64,000 nucleotides of DNA from Sipunculus nudus. Taxonomy: Eukaryota; Annelida; Sipuncula; Golfingiida; Sipunculidae. This document shows, piece by piece, positions 59,364 through 64,000 of the stretch. Every line of letters begins with the position of its first letter. The stretch's first letter is position 1. Where the stretch lies: contig CM049307.1 in the NCBI GenBank assembly GCA_026874595.1, positions 703,579 through 767,578 on the forward strand. Direction: 5' to 3'. A program made the translations under genes and the position numbers. Below the pieces are notes generated by a model. That model worked only from the letters and a program-made list of their open reading frames with translations, was not told where the DNA came from and made no database searches.

Positions 59364-62300
59364 TTGGGGAACATGCACCCACGCATGTCTTCATTGTATC
59401 CCCAGACAAAGTCGGGGGATACTATGTTTTCATGACGGTCCGGCCGCTGCCGCATACAAATCTTGTTGGCGCGATAACTCAAAAATATTTCACGGAAGTC
59501 TTACCAAACTTGGTATATGTATAGATATGGGTGAGAGAATGACGCCTATTTAAAATGACCTTTACTAGGAGAGTGTCCTTGACCTTGAATAGGTCCAATT
59601 TTGGGGAAAATCATACAAATTCTTAAATATCTCAAGAAATCTTGCATGGATTGATCCCAAAATCAAGTTAATTGAAGATCATGGATAGGATTGTCATGTT
59701 CCAGAAACTGGTGGTGCCACCTATTATTCTCTCCTTGTTTTTGTGCCTTTTAATACCCCAAAAATTGCCACTTGACAATACTGTGAGCATTATAAGTAAA
59801 AAACTAATGGACAGATTTCTTTAATATTATTGCATATACATAGATATGGGTTATGGGATGATGTTTATTTAAATTGGGGTCATGACCTTTCCTATGAGAG
59901 TGGCCTTGACCTTGAATATTTCCATATTTGGTGGAATTCACACAAAATCTTTAACATCTTAGTAAGGGATACATGGAATGATCCAAAAATCAAATTGACT
60001 GAAGATCTTGGATAGCTTTGTCTTTTGCAGAAGACAGGTGGCACCTTGTGTCATTTTCTTGTTAAAATGATGTTAAGGCAAAAACTTTAAGAATTTGAGG
60101 TACAGTCACAAACCCACAGGTTTGATGCATCTTATTAATGGCTAGGTCAAGTTCAAACATGGATGACCTTGATGCATTTTTTGAAGGTCACAGCAGCGAT
60201 TATGCTAAAATGATATTCGGGCAATAACTCAAAAGTATTTGTGGTACAGTCACCAAACCTACAGTTTAGGTGCATCTTATCAAGGGCTAAGCCAAGTTCG
60301 AATATGGATGACCTTGATGCATTTTTCAAGGTCACAGAGGCGATAACGCTGAAATGATGTTAACTTTAATATCTCACTGAAGGATGCATGGATTGGTCCA
60401 AAAATCAAATTGACATAAGATCTTTGGTAGCATTGTTTTCTGCAGAAGACAGGTGGCGCCACCTTATGTTGTTTTCTTGCTAAAATCATGTTTAAACGGA
60501 ATAACTTTGTAAGAATTTGAAGTAAAGTCACTAAACCCACAAGTTTGATGCATCTTATCAACGGCTAGGTCAAATTTGAACATGGATGACCTTGATACAT
60601 TTTTCAAGGTCACAGAAGTGATAATGTTAAAATGAAACCTTGTGTCGTTTTTTTACTTTTGCACCTGTTAATGCCCCACCATTGCCACTTGACAGCACTG
60701 TGAGCATGATAAATTGAAAGCTAAAGGACAGATTTCTTTCATATCATGCATATATATTTTAAAGTTAAAAAAAAAATTTCTTTTTTAATTTTAATTTTTA
60801 AATAACCTTTTTTTTTTAATCTTGGGTTGTTTTGTCTTCTGCAGAATACAGGTGGCGCCACCTTGTGTCCTTTTCTTGCTTTCGCATCTTGCAATACCCC
60901 ACCATTGCCACTTCACAGCACTGTGAGCATGATAAGTTGAGAACTAATGGACAGATTTCTTTCATATCATGTATATAGACATGGATTACGGAATGAGATA
61001 TATTTAATTTGGATCATGACCTCTCCTATGAGATCATGACCTCTCCTATGAGAGTGACCTTTACCTTAAATCGCCCATACTTATAAGAAACCATGGTGGC
61101 TTGCCAAGTGTCAGTCTCTGCATCTGAATTCAAGATGGGATCCTATTTTTCAAGGCTGGGGGGAGGGGGGGGGTTAATTGTCTTGGGATACTGTGGCACC
61201 TGCGGTGTCAAGAAATATCTAGTTTATAAACTCCCGATTGTATCCGATTGAGAACATGCACCCATGCATATCTTTATTGTAAACTCTGTACCTGATTTGG
61301 AACATGCACCCATGCATGTCTTCATTGTAAACTCTGTACCCGATGGAGAGCATGCACCCACGCATGTCTTCATTGTAAACCCTGTACCTGATAGAGAGCA
61401 TGCACCCACGCATGTCTTCATTGTAAACCCTGTAACTGATGGAGAGCATGCACCCACGCATGTCTTCATTGTAAACCCTGTAACTGATGGAGAGCATGCA
61501 CCCACGCATGGCTTCAATGTAAACACTTTTCCCTGATAGAGAGCATGCACCCACGCATGTCTTCATTGTAAACCCTGTGCCCGATGGAGAGCATGCACCA
61601 ACGCATGTCTTCATTGTAAACCCTGTAACTGATGGAGAGCATGCACCCACGCATGTCTTCATTGTAAACCCTGAAACTGATGGAGAGCATGCACCCACGC
61701 ATGTCTTCATTGTAAACCCTATACCTGATGGAGAACATGCACCCACGCAAGTCTTCATTGTAAACCCTATACCTGATGGAGAGCATGCACCCACGCATGT
61801 CTTCATTGTAAATCCTGTACCCGATGGAGAGCATGCACCCACGCATGTCTTCATTGTAAACCCTGTAACTGATGGAGAGCATGCACCCACGCATGTCTTC
61901 ATTGTAAACCCTGTAACTGATGGAGAGCATGCACCCACGCATGTCTTCATTGTAAACCCTGTACCCGATGGAGAGCATGCACCAACGCATGTCTTCATTG
62001 TAAACCCTGTACCTGATGGAGAGCATGCACCCACGCATGTCTTCATTGTAAATTCTGTACCCAATGGAGAGCATGCACCCACGCATGTCTTCATTGTAAA
62101 CCCTGTACCCAATGGAGAGCATGCACCCACGTATGTCTTCATTGTAAACCCTGTAACTGATAGAGAGCATGCACCCACGCATGTCTTCATTGTAAACCCT
62201 GTAACTGATGGAGAGCATGCACCCACGCATGTCTTCATTGTAAACCCTGTACCTGATGGAGAGCATGCACCCACGCATGTCTTCATTGTAAACTCTGTAA

Positions 62301-64000
62301 CTGATGGAGAGCATGCACCCACGCATGTCTTCATTGTAAACTCTGTACCTGATGGAGAGCATGCACCCACGCATGTCTTCATTGTAAACTCTGTACCTGA
62401 TGGAGAGCATGCACCCATGCATGTCTTCATTGTAAACTCTGTACCTGATGGAGAGCATGCACCCACGCATGTCTTCATTGTAAACCCTGTAACTGATGGA
62501 GAGCATGCACCCACGCATGTCTTCATTGTAAACCCTGTAACTGATGGAGAGCATGTACCCACGCATGTCTTCATTGTAAACCCTGTAACTGATGGAGAGC
62601 ATGCACCCACGCATGTCTTCATTGTAAACCCTGTACCTGATGGAGAGCATGCACCCACGCATGTCTTCATTGTAAACCCTGTACCTGATGGAGAGCATGC
62701 ACCCACGCATGTCTTCATTGTAAACCCTGTACCCGATGGAGATTATGCACCCACGCATGTCTTCATTGTAAACTCTGTACCTGATAGAGAGCATGCACCC
62801 ACGCATTTCTTCATTGTAAATTCTGTACCCGATGGAGAGCATGCACCCACGCATGTCTTCATTGTAAACTCTGTACCCGATGGAGAGCATGCACCCACGC
62901 ATGTCTTCATTGTAAACCCTGTACCCGATGGAGAGCATGCACCCACGCATGTCTTCATTGTAAACCCTGTACCCGATGGAGAGCATGCACCCACGCATGT
63001 CTTCAATGTAAACCCTGTAACTGATGGAGAGCATGCACCCAAACATGTCTTCATTGTAAACCCTGTACCCGATGGAGAGCATGCACCCACGCATGTCTTC
63101 ATTGTAAACTCTGTACCCGATGGAGAGCATGCACCCACGCATGTCTTTATTGTAAACCCTGTAACTGATGGAGAGTTTGCACCCACGCATGTCTTCATTG
63201 TAAACCCTGTAACTGATGGAGAGTTTGCACCCACGCATGTCTTCATTGTAAACTCTGTACCTGATGGAGAGCATGCACCCACGCATGTCTTCATTGTAAA
63301 CCCTGTAACTGATGGAGAGCATGCACCCACGCATGTCTTCATTGTAAACTCTGTACTGGATGGAGAGCATGCACCCACGCATGTCTTCATTGTAAACCCT
63401 GTACCTGATGGAGAGCATGCACCCACGCATGTCTTCATTGTAAACCCTGTACCCGATGGAGAGCATGCACCCACGCATGTCTTCATTGTAAACCCTGTAC
63501 AGGATGGAGAGCATGCACCCACGCATGTCTTCATTGTAAACCCTGTACAGGATGGAGAGCATGCACCCACGCATGTCTTCATTGTAAACCCTGTAACTGA
63601 TGGAGAGCATGCACCCACGCTAGTCTTCATTGTAAACCCTGTACCTGATGGAGAGCATACACCCACGCATGTCTTCATTGTAAACTCTGTAACTGATGGA
63701 GAGCATGCACCCACGCATGTCTTCATTGTAAACTCTGTACCTGATGGAGAGCATGCACCCACGCATGTCTTCATTGTAAACTCTGTACCTGATGGAGAGC
63801 ATGCACCAACGCATGTCTTCATTGTAAACCCTGTAACTGATGGAGAGCATGCACCCACGCATGTCTTCATTGTAAACCCTGTAACTGATGGAGAGCATGC
63901 ACCCACGCATGTCTTCATTGTAAACCCTGTAACTGATGGAGAGCATGCACCCATGCATGTCTTCATTGTAAACCCTGTAACTGATGGAGAGCATGCACCC
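59364..64000. repeat. 48-bp minisatellite, continuing past the window edge
   Basis: About 57 copies of a 48-base unit (CATGCACCCACGCATGTCTT, CATTGTAAACCCTGTAACTG, ATGGAGAG) fill 61240-64000. One more partial unit lies at 59364-59395, left of the inserted B element. Units are very uniform; variants are mostly at the GTAACTG/GTACCTG/GTACCCG site. The period is 16 codons, so frames of 407-698 residues stay open on the minus strand (16-residue repeats MLSISYRVYNEDMRGC and MKTCVGACSPSVTGFT), and the + frame HAPTHVFIVNPVTDGE is open too but lacks ATG codons. Single-base changes at about 61530 and 63615 shift frames. I treat it as satellite rather than a gene. Confidence 0.92.
59396..61223 (+). mobile_element. 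Family B element, complete, inside the 48-bp minisatellite
   Basis: The 5' end GTATCCCCAGAC lies at 59396 and pairs with GTCGGGGGATAC just inside it. The inverse GTCTTGGGATAC lies near 61180, followed by the hairpin GGCACCTGCGGTGTC and AAGAAATATCTAG. The body has several units with AAGACAGGTGGCGCCACCTT (near 60450 and 60850) and repeated AACATGGATGACCTTGATGC segments. The left flank ends in a minisatellite unit (CACGCATGTCTTCATT) and the right flank resumes with TATAAACTC then another unit. This is the best reference copy of family B (about 1.83 kb). Confidence 0.9.

Noticed and set aside
61219-63966. Frames of 407-698 residues on the minus strand as protein genes
   Set aside because: They follow exactly from a stop-free 48-base unit; two frames overlap on the same strand and single-base changes shift them. 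No start context, signal peptide or splice site is visible.

Overview
This is a eukaryotic, AT-rich, intron-like window with almost no protein-coding sequence. The organism is most likely a bivalve mollusc. I infer this from the repeats: asymmetric-ended, tandem-core elements carrying (CYGT)n tracts and TT insertion sites, resembling the pearl/Helentron-type elements known from clams and oysters, together with a tRNA-derived SINE, an L1/Tx1-like LINE tail and long minisatellites. Nothing looks bacterial: there are no operons, ribosome-binding sites or dense ORFs.

Genes. Three short phase-compatible exons on the + strand (12423-12518, 46492-46566, 46701-46780) have good splice signals and may belong to one gene. 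If so, that gene has a ~34 kb intron made mostly of repeats, and its first and last exons are outside the window. I could not name the product. A decayed SWIM-zinc-finger/YqaJ-type gene lies at the left edge (5-963). The only long intact non-repetitive ORF (34985-35728, minus strand) is the C-terminal tail of a 5'-truncated LINE.

Repeat families (names are mine). Family A starts TTTAGCTCAGCTGAC, has a (CYGT)n tract near that end, and ends with an inverted copy (CAGCTGAGC), a GACCCATGGGTC palindrome and CCTTGTT or ACTAGTT. Subtypes A1 and A2 differ in their cores. Family B starts GTATCCCC, carries the inverse GTCTGGGGATAC near its 3' end, then a GGCACCTGCGGTGCC hairpin and AAGAAATATCTAG. Family C ends with AGGCCTGTAGGCCT then TTGTT or similar. 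D is a ~278-bp tandem core. E is a short hairpin-headed fragment. A and B both insert at T-T sites and are nested in each other.

Layout. 0-1 kb YqaJ pseudogene; 3.7-4.8 kb A and B remnants; 5.3-8.8 kb 31-bp minisatellite; 9.1-11.4 kb A1 copy with a MITE inside; 12.4 kb exon; 14.3-22 kb A2, B, SINE and D repeats; 22.8-29.1 kb A1 within A1; 29.6-33.9 kb A2 with a 1.83-kb tandem duplication; 34.8-35.7 kb LINE; 38.3-41.2 kb 39-bp minisatellite split by a B element; 42.0-46.1 kb 75-bp minisatellite; 46.5-46.8 kb two exons; 47.4-53.6 kb triple nest (A2 containing B containing A1); 53.6-59.4 kb C, A2 and unique sequence; 59.4-64 kb 48-bp minisatellite split near its left edge by a B element and running off the window.

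The most notable biology is the dominance of two T-T-inserting, rolling-circle-like non-autonomous families. They carry nuclear-receptor-type half-site arrays and a shared GGTGGCGCCACC palindrome, and they twice inserted inside minisatellite units, so the repeats themselves record the empty site.
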